From assembly GCA_035949255.1 (NCBI GenBank), contig DASZIL010000208.1, positions 1 through 64,000 on the forward strand: 64,000 nt of DNA. Direction: 5' to 3'. A program made the position numbers and the translations under genes. The stretch comes from GAS188 sp035949255. Its GTDB lineage: Bacteria; Pseudomonadota; Alphaproteobacteria; Rhizobiales; Beijerinckiaceae. Positions 1 through 8,147 of the stretch are shown in pieces (position 1 is the stretch's first letter; the number at the start of each line of letters is the position of its first letter). Under the pieces are notes generated by a model. The model did no database searches. It was not told the origin of the DNA and saw only the letters and a list, made by a program, of their open reading frames with translations.

Positions 1-25
1 CGAGCGCATGAATACTTGCTTTCAT
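1..25 (-). CDS. Start of a leftward gene cut by the window edge
   Basis: An ATG on the minus strand at 25 is preceded by a perfect GGAGG (complement of 34-38) at an 8-base spacing. The first codons read MKASIHAL and then leave the window. The strong ribosome binding site is the only support. The product cannot be named from eight residues. The gene diverges from the Nudix gene at 196, so both promoters must lie between about 40 and 190. Confidence 0.5.
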
Positions 26-195
26 GGTCTGATCCTCCGTCTAGATCAGAGCGGGAGATCCGCTGCATGACGGAACGAAAACCAGGACGTGGAAAGAAGG
101 TTCCGGAGCCGTGCTGGATCGGCCATTTCCCTGCACTCGCTGGAACTTCGCAGCTTCAGCCGACTTCAACCGCAAGGCGCGGGAAAGGGCTCAAG

Positions 196-807
196 ATGAA
201 CCCACAAGTTCACATTCGGGCGACGGAAGTCCTTGCTCGAGGGAAGGCGACCACGAAGAAGGTGACCTTCGATTACAAGGCCCATGATGGCGAGTTGGTG
301 GTCAACACGCGCGAGGTTTATGATCGCGGCGACGCGGTCGCGGTTCTTCCATTCGATGCCGCGCGCCGCACCGTCCTACTGACGCGCCAATTCCGCTTGC
401 CAGCTTGGCTTAACGGTTATCGCGAGCCTTTGATTGAAGCCTGCGCCGGGCGGCTTGAGGGAGAAGCAGCCGAGACGCGCATCCTGAGCGAGGCAGAAGA
501 GGAACTCGGGTATCGTCTCCATAGTTTGCGCAAGGTCTTCGAGCTCTTCAGCAGCCCAGGAATTTTGACCGAAAAGGTCGCCTGTTACTTTGCGACCTAT
601 TCTCCGCATGACAAAATCTCGGAAGGAGGAGGCTTGCATGAGGAGGGCGAACACATCGAAGTGCTCGAGCAGCATCTGGAAGAGGCGTTCGGATTGATCG
701 AAGCCGGTGCAATTCTCGATGCCAAGACGGTCGCACTTTTGCAGCGCGCTCATTTGGAAATGGGAAAGCGAGAAGCTTCGCCAATTTCGCAATTCAGGAG
801 CAGTTGA
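196..807 (+). CDS. Nudix hydrolase, GDP-mannose/ADP-ribose pyrophosphatase (NudK-like)
   Basis: 203-residue protein that should hydrolyse a nucleoside diphosphate sugar such as GDP-mannose or ADP-ribose in the cytoplasm. The start at 196 is chosen over in-frame upstream ATGs because a GGGAAAGGG sits just before it and similarity to the family begins there. The Nudix box lies at about residues 85-106. The metal-binding EExG part (EEELG) is intact, but the first conserved Glu aligns with Ala and the Arg of the REUxEE signature is Ser. The C-terminal part (FELFSSPGILTEKV, then a Gly-rich EGGGLHEEGE stretch and DAKTVALL) follows the NudK pattern closely, so the family is secure. The substrate is inferred, and the altered Nudix box leaves activity open. 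Confidence 0.85.
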   Translation: MNPQVHIRATEVLARGKATTKKVTFDYKAHDGELVVNTREVYDRGDAVAVLPFDAARRTVLLTRQFRLPAWLNGYREPLIEACAGRLEGEAAETRILSEAEEELGYRLHSLRKVFELFSSPGILTEKVACYFATYSPHDKISEGGGLHEEGEHIEVLEQHLEEAFGLIEAGAILDAKTVALLQRAHLEMGKREASPISQFRSS

Positions 808-903
808 GCATCTGGGTTTTGCACACGGGCCCGGCGAGGGCAGGGCGAACCTCTCGAATGCCGGGAACGAGGCACTGTCTCCAGCGTTGTCGGGGGTTGC
901 AGC

Positions 904-1195
904 TTGCGAGGCGTTCTGCGTGCTGGCGCTCTTGCAATCATGGCGGTCGTGCTGGTCGCGGTGGCGATGGCGCTCGCGCATGCGCTCGAATACCCCGGCA
1001 AGATGCGCCTCTCGAAGGCTCAATATCTCGCAATCCAACCGTTTTATTACCGGGCTTTTCGATCGGGGGAGTGGCCGAGCCGCTCGCACTGATCTTGACC
1101 CTGATCCTCGCGACCAATGGGAAACGTCCCACATCATTCGCGCCGTTTTCGCGCTCCCCGCACTGATTCTGCTCGTCGCATCCTTGGTTGTTTGA
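904..1195 (+). pseudogene. Frameshifted DUF1772-like small membrane protein
   Basis: From a TTG at 904 one frame reads a hydrophobic helix followed by ALEYPGKMRLSKAQYLAIQP, which resembles small DUF1772-type membrane proteins of Rhizobiales. Near 1048 the reading must slip by one base: the original frame runs into RAFRSGEW and a stop at 1092, while the next frame continues PGFSIGGVAEPLALILTLIL, the expected second hydrophobic segment. A third frame holds another hydrophobic tail (HIIRAVFALPALILLVASL) ending at 1195. The pattern is a membrane protein gene broken by at least one and probably two indels. The family name is from memory of the motif pattern; the frameshift itself is visible. Confidence 0.6.
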
Positions 1196-1234
1196 ACAGG
1201 AGGACGGAGCGAGCGGCTCTGCCTCGACCTGCAA

Positions 1235-1259
1235 GGAACCACGTTCCCTGCCCGCCGTT
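1235..1259 (+). promoter_or_regulatory. EcfG-type general stress promoter
   Basis: GGAAC at 1235-1239, 16 bases, then CGTT at 1256-1259 is an exact match to the alphaproteobacterial EcfG consensus GGAAC-N16-CGTT. It lies about 50 bases upstream of the DUF1236 start at 1312, which is a suitable distance. Function is inferred from the match alone. Confidence 0.6.
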
Positions 1260-1311
1260 TCCCTTGGTCGAAAGCTAGAGGGGAGGATCGAATCCACGAA
1301 AGGTGAATGTC

Positions 1312-2028
1312 ATGAGAAGCAAGCTTTTGGTTTCGATGCTGGCGCTCGGGTTGGCCACCGGAACGGGAGCCGCTCTGGCGCAAGGGACGGGCGGCACGGA
1401 AAAACAGGGTGCCGGTGTGCAGTCCCAGACGGGCGGCACCCAGATGCAGTCCCCGATGTCCTCGGGCGATGAATCCACAATGTCTCACAAGAAGGGCATC
1501 CAGTCCCGCCAGTCCGGCAAGCAGATGGGACAGGCGGGGCAGGAGAACGCCCCGAGCGGAATGAAAGCGCATCGTCCGGGCCAGATGAAGCAAGGTGAGG
1601 CGGAGCGCTCCGGCGAGAAGCAGGGCCAGGGAACGATGCAGAGCCAGAGTCAGGCTCAAGGCTCAATGCAAGGCTCGACCGACACCCGCGCGACGCACGG
1701 GACGCAAACGAAGGGGCAAGCCACGGCAATGGGCGAAACGAGCGCCGGAAAGGCGCAGGGCGCCTCCCCATCCGCTTCGCTCACGAGTGAACAGCGTGGC
1801 CGCATCACAGAGGTCATCAAGAAGGAGAAAATCCGGCCCGAGTCGAATGTGAATTTCTCGCTCTCGGTAGGCACCGAGGTGCCGAGGACCGTCCGTCTGC
1901 ACCGCCTGCCACGGGAGATCGTCGAGGTCGCGCCGAGGTGGCGCCCTTATGAGTTCATCCTGGTGGGGGACGAGATCGTCATCGTCAACCCGCGCAACTT
2001 GGAGATCGTGGCGGTGATGCCGGCCTGA
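1312..2028 (+). CDS. Exported DUF1236 protein with Gln/Gly/Ser-rich middle
   Basis: 238-residue protein. Residues 1-24 form a Sec signal peptide (MRSKLLVSMLALGLATG then an ALAQ cleavage site). Residues 25-155 are a low-complexity, Gln-, Gly-, Ser- and Thr-rich segment with repeated MQSQSQ/GTQTKGQ-like tracts and no Cys. Residues 160-238 are a DUF1236 domain (LTSEQRGRITEVIKKEKI, then VPRTVRLHRLP and a closing VIVNPRNLEIVAVMP). DUF1236 domains are known from Rhizobiales envelope proteins and have no assigned activity. ATG at 1312 is preferred to the in-frame GTG at 1303 because an AAGG precedes it at proper spacing. The upstream EcfG-like promoter suggests stress induction. Likely periplasmic. 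Confidence 0.85.
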   Translation: MRSKLLVSMLALGLATGTGAALAQGTGGTEKQGAGVQSQTGGTQMQSPMSSGDESTMSHKKGIQSRQSGKQMGQAGQENAPSGMKAHRPGQMKQGEAERSGEKQGQGTMQSQSQAQGSMQGSTDTRATHGTQTKGQATAMGETSAGKAQGASPSASLTSEQRGRITEVIKKEKIRPESNVNFSLSVGTEVPRTVRLHRLPREIVEVAPRWRPYEFILVGDEIVIVNPRNLEIVAVMPA

Positions 2029-2045
2029 TTTCCGCGCGCCGCGAC

Positions 2046-2075
2046 GCGCTCGGCTCAAAGGAGCCGGGCGCGTTT
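2046..2075. terminator. Stem-loop between convergent genes
   Basis: An 11-base-pair stem (2046-2056 with 2061-2071, one G-T pair) closes an AAAG loop and is followed by TTTG. It sits between the stop at 2028 and the leftward gene ending at 2101, so it could end transcription from both sides. The T tract is short. Confidence 0.6.
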
Positions 2076-2100
2076 GCGGAAGCGCTCGGCCGTCAGCGGT

Positions 2101-3084
2101 CTATTCGGAAGCGAAGGCGATTTCCCTCCCCTTTTCCTCGACTTCCCGGCCCGCCGGGCCTCTTTCGCGCACCGCATCGGCAATGAGGCCGAACTTCGTT
2201 CGTGTGACCATGAGGTTTTGGTACCAGGTGACGAGGTCGCCCCAAGGATCCTTGATGGTCTGCATGCCGGATATAAAGGCAACGACGGTTCCGACTTCCG
2301 TCTTTCCGGCGACCACCAGCCAGCCGCCGATGCCGAGGATGGCCACGATGCCGATGTGATGCGAGAGGTTCATCAGGAAATTGAGCGAGAATTTGAGCTT
2401 GAAGACGATCATGTTGAGGCGAAAGACGTGGACGAAGCGCGTCTCCTGGCGCCGTAGCGCCGCGCGCATGTCGGAGGACTCTCCCACCATGCCGGCGCTT
2501 GCGGCGCGCAAGGTCGCGATGCGTTTGGAGACCTTGCGGTTGATGGCCCGTTGGATGAGCGGTACGAAGACGAATTGCGGCGAGAGAACCGCAAGAGCGA
2601 CAAGCGCCATGAGCGGACGCAAATAGGCAAGATAGCCGAAGACGCAGCAAAGTATGCCGATCTGAAGCAAAGGTTCGGATACGCTTGCGCCCACGAAGGT
2701 TCCGACGGGATCGGTTTCGGCGAGCACGATCGAAATCTCCGTACCCTGCGCGCGCACGTCGTCCTTGTTGCCCTTCGGACCGCGGCCGCTCGGGAGACCG
2801 CCGACGAATGACCGAAGCGCCCGCACCGAGTTCTCGGCGATCCAGCTCCGGTAGACATTCAAGAGGAGCTTCGTCAGTCCCTGCACCAGAACCAGCGCCC
2901 CATAGATCAAGGTCAGGATCAGGACCGGCTGGAACTCATGGCCTTGGGTGATGGCGTTGACGATGCGACGCTGCACTTCGATCGGCGCAGTGTCGAGGAG
3001 CGCGACCGCGATCGAGAGGAAGGCGGCCCAGATTTGATCGGCGGCGCTAAGGCGCCAAACCAATCCCCGGAGGCTCCTCGGCAT
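2101..3084 (-). CDS. ABC transporter transmembrane domain protein without ATPase
   Basis: 327-residue integral membrane protein corresponding to the six-helix ABC exporter membrane domain only. Hydrophobic segments are visible near LSIAVALLDTAPIEV, ILTLIYGALVLVQG, IGILCCVFGYLAYL, LVALAVLSPQFVFV and IGIVAILGIGGWLVVAG. There is no Walker A or signature motif here or in the neighbouring genes, so an ATPase would have to come from elsewhere. The start is uncertain: the frame stays open to 3240, but the ATG at 3084 begins MPRSLRGLVWRLSA, where membrane-domain character starts. The ribosome binding site there is weak. A one-base shift upstream of it would give a plausible longer N-terminus. Substrate unknown. 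Confidence 0.7.
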   Translation of the reverse strand: MPRSLRGLVWRLSAADQIWAAFLSIAVALLDTAPIEVQRRIVNAITQGHEFQPVLILTLIYGALVLVQGLTKLLLNVYRSWIAENSVRALRSFVGGLPSGRGPKGNKDDVRAQGTEISIVLAETDPVGTFVGASVSEPLLQIGILCCVFGYLAYLRPLMALVALAVLSPQFVFVPLIQRAINRKVSKRIATLRAASAGMVGESSDMRAALRRQETRFVHVFRLNMIVFKLKFSLNFLMNLSHHIGIVAILGIGGWLVVAGKTEVGTVVAFISGMQTIKDPWGDLVTWYQNLMVTRTKFGLIADAVRERGPAGREVEEKGREIAFASE

Positions 3085-3316
3085 CTTCGTCGAGGCGAGC
3101 GAGGGCAAGCGTCTCGACCGTATCGGTGAGGGCCAGGGATTCAAATCCGCCTCACATTCGTTGCAGAGGATTGTTTGGCGTCGCCGATTGTCGCGGGCGG
3201 GTTGCAAACGGGGCGGAGCCGGCAAAGTTCCCGTATTCATCCGCGCGCGGGACGCCGGCGCGGCGGGCGGGAAAGGGGGAGCTTGATCCGGCTCGGGCGC
3301 AGACCCGACGCGCCTA

Positions 3317-4846
3317 TCAGAAGGGCTGCATCTTCTTGAATTTCACCCAAGCCCTTCGTGCCTTGCGCGCGGTCGCATGGCGCTCCCGAGCCTGCCATTT
3401 TTGTAATGAGCGTGCCGCGCGCCGAAGGGCGCGAGACGATGTCGTGCCGGTGAGCTCCTGCAGAAGCGCGGTGGTGGTGATCGCATCGCTGTCTTTTCCC
3501 AAAAGCTTCTGCAACAGAGCGAGCTTTTTCTCGTGTCTCTTCACCTTGTCCTTGCTGAAGAGCGGCTGGAAGAACTCGATCGCGTAGCGCAGCTCCTTGA
3601 GCGTCACGCGAAGCCGATGGCGCTTGCGAAGCTTAAGCTTGTCGAAGCTTTTGCCTCTGTTGCGAGCTTTGCGTTGCAGCGCATCGAGAAGGGAAGGTGC
3701 GAATTTTGCCGCGGGCTCGTCAAGCTGCGTGCGTATCGGGGCATCAAGCTCGCTTCGCCAGCCGCCACATTCGATCCAATGGCCGAGCGAGAGCTGAAAC
3801 CTTGCGTATCGCTGCCCGGCGAAGGTCTTGCGCAACGCGCCGTAGCTTTCGTCCCTTTTCGGCTGGGCAGCTCCTTGCAGGACGCGACATTCCGCCTCCT
3901 CGATCTTTGCCTCGACGAGCGTTTCCGTCTCGAAGACATCCCAGTTGCGGCAGGCGCCGAGCTTGTGCGCGACCCACTTCGCTTCACGATCGTAAGGCTT
4001 GAACCTCTCCGTTTCGAGCTCGTGGCGAAAGAGCGCGAAGGCAGCGCGCATCCGCCGCAGCGCAACGCGCATCTGATGAACGCCTTCAGGGTCGCGACCA
4101 TCCTCGGCAGCGGACTCATTCGCCAGGAGATGACGTTGGCATCCCGCGAGGATCGCGGCGATCGCGTCATCGAGCGTGGCGTCCTGCGCCAGCGCGGAAG
4201 AGGGCGCTTTCGAGATCGGAGGCGCAGTTCCGCGCGCAAGCGCGTAGCCGCGCTCGAACTTGCTCGCGGTGCTCCAACGAAGCGGCGCGAGATCGAGAAG
4301 CCCGAGCGCAAGCTCATAAAGCCGTGCCGCTTCGCCCTTTTCCAACTCGATTTCGATTTCGCTGAGAGGTCGTTTGCAATCTCCCGCGGCGATCGCACCT
4401 TGGTCGAAGGCAAGCTCGAGCTTGGTTCCCTTGAACGATAGGGGAATCGCCTGGCGTGTCACCAATGTCGAGAAGGCGGGCACCAGCGCTTTTGCGCCGA
4501 GCCGCGCCGCGACCGGCCCGATCGCGGAGGCCGGCAGGCGTGAAAGATCGGGCTCGCTGTCTTGAAGAGGTGTTTCCCATTCATGACGCGAAAAGGATTT
4601 CTCCTCGGGCGGCGCGTATTTCAACGTTTGCACATAGGTTTTGCCGTCGTAGCGCACCCGTAGCGAATAGCCTTGCTCGGCAAGGCTGTGCTCGGCGGTG
4701 TCGTAGTAAACGCTCCGCAAGTGTTTTTCTTGCCCGGGACCGGCGGCATAGCGGGCGACGAGACCGGAATCCCGAAGGCGCCTGAGCTCCTCAGGCGAGG
4801 CCAAGAGCTTGAGCTCGAGCTCCTTGGAGCTTTGCCGTGGGGACAA
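3317..4846 (-). CDS. CYTH and CHAD domain protein (inorganic triphosphatase/polyphosphate-associated)
   Basis: 509-residue protein with an N-terminal CYTH domain (about 1-200) and a C-terminal CHAD domain (about 225-490). The CYTH hallmark ExExK is present as ELELKL at residues 9-14, with later basic and acidic strands (YSLRVRYDGKTYVQTLK, EIEIELEKGEA). CYTH domains hydrolyse inorganic triphosphate; CHAD is a His-rich helical bundle that binds polyphosphate (here HQMRVALRRMRAAF and KLRKRHRLRVTLKELRYAIE). The start is a TTG at 4846 with AGGAG six bases upstream, one of the clearest ribosome binding sites in this stretch. It probably acts in polyphosphate metabolism in the cytoplasm. Confidence 0.88.
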   Translation of the reverse strand: MSPRQSSKELELKLLASPEELRRLRDSGLVARYAAGPGQEKHLRSVYYDTAEHSLAEQGYSLRVRYDGKTYVQTLKYAPPEEKSFSRHEWETPLQDSEPDLSRLPASAIGPVAARLGAKALVPAFSTLVTRQAIPLSFKGTKLELAFDQGAIAAGDCKRPLSEIEIELEKGEAARLYELALGLLDLAPLRWSTASKFERGYALARGTAPPISKAPSSALAQDATLDDAIAAILAGCQRHLLANESAAEDGRDPEGVHQMRVALRRMRAAFALFRHELETERFKPYDREAKWVAHKLGACRNWDVFETETLVEAKIEEAECRVLQGAAQPKRDESYGALRKTFAGQRYARFQLSLGHWIECGGWRSELDAPIRTQLDEPAAKFAPSLLDALQRKARNRGKSFDKLKLRKRHRLRVTLKELRYAIEFFQPLFSKDKVKRHEKKLALLQKLLGKDSDAITTTALLQELTGTTSSRALRRAARSLQKWQARERHATARKARRAWVKFKKMQPF

Positions 4847-5175
4847 CGAACTCTCCTAAAACGCGCGAACTTGCCCCGAACTTCATTGCGCACCTGCCGC
4901 GAACCCGGCGGTCGCTCTTCGCATCGGCTCAATGGTCGGCACGTCTCGCGGAAGCTTGGTCGCCTGCTTACCAACGCATGATGCCGGCCGCGGTTCAGGA
5001 GAGGATGGGCTCAGGCGAGAACTCTGGTCGCTTCCGGCTCTTTCTGGAACCATGACTGTTTGAGCGAGTTGCCGCGACGATCGGTCGAACAACGCGGCCA
5101 ATCGACGGCTCGTCCCCACCCTTCGACGAGTCCGACAATCGATCCCACCACAGCAAGCGTCGAGAGGAACAGAAG
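4847..5175. other. Divergent intergenic region with one promoter candidate
   Basis: About 330 bases separate the leftward CYTH/CHAD gene from the rightward YciE gene. Open frames here lack codon bias and recognisable products. The only signal I can support is the EcfG-like promoter at 5046-5070, listed separately. Confidence 0.5.
5046..5070 (+). promoter_or_regulatory. EcfG-type general stress promoter upstream of the YciE gene
   Basis: GGAAC at 5046-5050 and GTT at 5068-5070, 17 bases between, match the EcfG pattern (GGAAC-N16-xGTT) with A in place of C. It is 106 bases from the start codon, implying a leader of about 100 bases. DUF892/YciE genes are common members of general stress regulons, which fits. 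Inferred from sequence only. Confidence 0.5.
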
Positions 5176-5673
5176 ATGGCTTCCAAAAATCTCCAATCCC
5201 TATTCGAAGAGACCCTGAAGGACATATACTTCGCCGAAAAGGCGATCGTGAAGGCCTTGCCGAAAATGGCCAAGGCGAGCCACTCGGAAGAGCTTGAACA
5301 GGCTTTTCAGACTCATCTCGAACAGACCAAGGACCATGTCACGCGCTTGGAACGTGTCTTCGAGATGATCGGGAAGAAGGCATCGGCCAAGACTTGCGAG
5401 GCGATCAAGGGAATCATCACCGAGGGTGACGAGATCGCTTCGGAATACAAAGGCAGCGAGGCGATCGACGCTGGCCTCCTGGCGACGGCGCAAGCGGTGG
5501 AGCATTACGAGATCGCCCGCTACGGCACGCTGCGCAATTGGGCGCGTGACCTCGGCGTGGACGAAGCGGCCGATCTGCTCGAGCAGACGCTCGACGAGGA
5601 AAAGGAAACCGATCAGCTCCTCACCAAGCTCGCCGATTCCGGGATCAACGAAAGCGCGCAGGCGCAAGGCTGA
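5176..5673 (+). CDS. YciE/DUF892 ferritin-like protein
   Basis: 165-residue four-helix bundle protein of the YciE (DUF892) family. It opens NLQSLFEETLKDIYFAEKAI, with the conserved Glu/Asp and Tyr positions of the first helix, followed by SEELEQAFQTHLEQTKDHV and a C-terminal DEEKETDQLLTKLA helix. The carboxylates and His residues of these helices would form a diiron site, as in ferritin-like proteins. The family is associated with osmotic, oxidative and stationary-phase stress; its exact reaction is not established. The start has GAGGAAC upstream. It is convergent with lon, 18 bases apart. Confidence 0.92.
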   Translation: MASKNLQSLFEETLKDIYFAEKAIVKALPKMAKASHSEELEQAFQTHLEQTKDHVTRLERVFEMIGKKASAKTCEAIKGIITEGDEIASEYKGSEAIDAGLLATAQAVEHYEIARYGTLRNWARDLGVDEAADLLEQTLDEEKETDQLLTKLADSGINESAQAQG

Positions 5674-5691
5674 GCGGGGCGATCGCCGCCG

Positions 5692-8130
5692 CTATCGAGA
5701 TCGCGCCGCTCGCTTCACCGAGGGCGCCGGCGAGTCACCAGACGTGCTCGGATCATCGCTCGCGGCTTTGCTCTCGCTCAGGGCTGCCGCGAGCACCTCC
5801 TCGATCCTTTCGACCCAGACGAAGCGGACAAGCTTGCGTGCTCGCTGCGGCACATCATCCAGGTCCTTGCGGTTGCGCGCCGGGAGGAGGACGGTCGTAA
5901 TGCCGGCCTGCACGGCAGCCAGCACCTTTTCCTTCACGCCGCCAATTGGCAAGACCAGACCGCGCAAGGAGATTTCGCCCGTCATGGCGGTGTCGCTGCG
6001 CGCGGGCCGGCCTGTGAGCAAAGAGACGAGCGCGACCAGCATCGCGACACCGGCGCTCGGCCCATCCTTGGGCACCGCGCCCGCCGGCACATGGATGTGA
6101 ACGTCCGACACTTCGAAGAGATGAGGATCGACGCCGAGCTCGACCGCGTGCCCTTTGACGAGGCTGAGCGCTGCCTGGGCGCTTTCCTTCATCACCTCGC
6201 CGAGCTGGCCCGTGAGTATGAGCTTGCCCCGGCCTGGCACCCGGGTTGCCTCGACGAAGAGAATGTCGCCCCCCACCGGCGTCCAGGCGAGCCCCGTGGC
6301 GACGCCCGCCACATTGACGCGCATCGCCACCTCGCGCTCGAATCGAGGAGCGCCCAGAATGTCGACGACGTCCTTCTCCTCGATACGCAGCCGTTCGGCC
6401 GTCCCTTCCGCGATCCGCATGGCGACACGCCGGCAGACGGCGCCGATCTCCCGCTCGAGGCTGCGCACGCCCGCTTCGCGCGTGTAATCGCGAATGATCG
6501 CTCGCAGCGCTGCTTCATCGAATTCGCATTGTTCGGGCTTGAGCCCCGTCGCCGTAAGCTGGCGCGGGACGAGGTAACGTTTGGCGATCTCGAGCTTCTC
6601 CTCCTCGACATAGCCCGGGATTTCGATGACCTCCATGCGGTCTCGCACCGGGCCCGGAATATTATCGAGGAAGTTCGCGGTGCCGATGAACAACACCTTC
6701 GAGAGGTCGAAGGCGACGGCGAGGTAATTGTCGCGGAAGGTCGCATTCTGCTCCGGATCGAGCACTTCGAGGAGCGCCGAAGAAGGGTCACCCTGAAAAC
6801 CGGCGCCGAGCTTGTCCACCTCGTCGAGCATCAAGACGGGGTTTCGCGTGCCGGCCTTGCGGATCGACTGGATGATGTTGCCGGGCAAGGCGCCGATATA
6901 GGTGCGGCGGTGACCGCGGATTTCCGCCTCGTCGTGCACGCCGCCGAGGCTCAGCCGCGTGAACTTGCGCCCCGTGGTGCGCGCGATGCTTTGGCCGAGC
7001 GAGGTCTTGCCGACCCCCGGCGGCCCCACGAAGCAAAGAATAGGGCTCTTGCCGTCGGGGTTCAGCTTGCGGACGGCGAGGTATTCGAGGATGCGGCGCT
7101 TGACCTTCTCGAGCCCGTAATGGTCCTCGTCGAGGATGCGGCGCGCCTCGGCAATGTCGATGCGCTCAGGGCTCAAGACCGCCCAGGGCAGATCGACGAG
7201 CCAATCGAGGTAGCCGCGGATCATGCCGTATTCGGCGGCCGCTTCCGGCATTCGCTCGAGGCGTTTCAGCTCCTTTTGCGCCTGCTCTTGCGCCTCGACC
7301 GGCATTTGAGCTTTCTCGATGGCGGCGCGCATATCGGCGATCTCGGCCGTTTTGTCGTCACCTTCGCCCAGCTCCTTTTGGATCTGACGAAGTTGTTCGC
7401 GCAAAATATGCTCTCGCTGCTGCGAGGAGAGCGATTGTTGCGTCTGGTCGCCGATCTGCTTCGAGAGACGGAGCACCTCGAGGCGGCGCGCCAAAAGCTC
7501 AAGCACTTTGTCCAGCCGGTCCTTCACGTCGATGGCTTCGAGCACATCCTGCTTTTCATCCGCGCTGGCATCCATGACGCCGGCCACGAAATCAGCAAGC
7601 CCCGAGGCTGAATCGATGCTTTCGATCGCGGCGAGAATTTCGCCGGGCGCGTTCGGGAGGAGTTGCACCGCTTCCCTGGCGCGCTCGCGCAAGAGGCGAA
7701 GCCGCGCCTCGATCTCGGGGGTGATGACCTCGGAGGAGCCGATCTCCTCGACGCGCGCCGCAAGGAACGGATGACCGGAGACGAATTCCATAATGCGGAA
7801 GCGCCGCGTGCCCCGGCAGATCACATGATGGACGCCTTCAGGCGAGGTGACGTAGCGAAGGATCTGGGCGATCGTGCCGACGCGATGGAGCTGGCTGGGG
7901 GAAGGGTCCTCGACGGTCGGGTCCGTCTGGAGAATGACGCCCAGCATGCGCTGGCTACGCGCGGCCTCTTGCGCTCCGGCGATCGAGGCCGGTCGTCCGA
8001 TTGCAAGCGGCAGAATGATTCCGGGGAACAGGACCGCTTGACGAACCGGCAGCAAAATGAGCTCGGCCTCGCCGAGGGGCGGGGCGTCGTTTTTCGCTCC
8101 ATTCGTGTCTTTCTCCGGTCCCTCTGCCAT
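5692..8130 (-). CDS. lon: ATP-dependent Lon protease
   Basis: 812-residue cytoplasmic AAA+ protease that degrades misfolded and regulatory proteins. It has an N-terminal LON substrate-binding domain (about 22-215), a coiled region, the ATPase domain with Walker A GPPGVGKTS at about 369-377 and Walker B (VLMLDEVDK), and a C-terminal protease domain. The catalytic dyad is Ser at about 692 (PKDGPSAGVAM) and Lys at about 733 (GGVKEKVLAA). ATG at 8130 is preferred to the upstream in-frame ATG at 8181 because GAAGGGG lies just before it and the longer form would overlap hsp20. It follows the Hsp20 gene by 17 bases, so the two probably form a heat-shock operon. Confidence 0.96.
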   Translation of the reverse strand: MAEGPEKDTNGAKNDAPPLGEAELILLPVRQAVLFPGIILPLAIGRPASIAGAQEAARSQRMLGVILQTDPTVEDPSPSQLHRVGTIAQILRYVTSPEGVHHVICRGTRRFRIMEFVSGHPFLAARVEEIGSSEVITPEIEARLRLLRERAREAVQLLPNAPGEILAAIESIDSASGLADFVAGVMDASADEKQDVLEAIDVKDRLDKVLELLARRLEVLRLSKQIGDQTQQSLSSQQREHILREQLRQIQKELGEGDDKTAEIADMRAAIEKAQMPVEAQEQAQKELKRLERMPEAAAEYGMIRGYLDWLVDLPWAVLSPERIDIAEARRILDEDHYGLEKVKRRILEYLAVRKLNPDGKSPILCFVGPPGVGKTSLGQSIARTTGRKFTRLSLGGVHDEAEIRGHRRTYIGALPGNIIQSIRKAGTRNPVLMLDEVDKLGAGFQGDPSSALLEVLDPEQNATFRDNYLAVAFDLSKVLFIGTANFLDNIPGPVRDRMEVIEIPGYVEEEKLEIAKRYLVPRQLTATGLKPEQCEFDEAALRAIIRDYTREAGVRSLEREIGAVCRRVAMRIAEGTAERLRIEEKDVVDILGAPRFEREVAMRVNVAGVATGLAWTPVGGDILFVEATRVPGRGKLILTGQLGEVMKESAQAALSLVKGHAVELGVDPHLFEVSDVHIHVPAGAVPKDGPSAGVAMLVALVSLLTGRPARSDTAMTGEISLRGLVLPIGGVKEKVLAAVQAGITTVLLPARNRKDLDDVPQRARKLVRFVWVERIEEVLAAALSESKAASDDPSTSGDSPAPSVKRAARSR

Positions 8131-8147
8131 GCTCACCCCTTCTCGCG

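Noticed and set aside
376..1659. 427-codon open frame on the minus strand across the Nudix gene and the DUF1772-like relic
   Set aside because: It runs against well-supported genes, has no domain, and its composition (many Arg, Ser, His) is that of an antisense shadow.
3126..3150. tRNA-like T-loop sequence (GGATTCAAATCC)
   Set aside because: No matching acceptor, D or anticodon stems around it.
6091..7611. 506-codon frame on the plus strand opposite lon
   Set aside because: Antisense of a complete Lon protease; long antisense frames are expected in GC-rich DNA.
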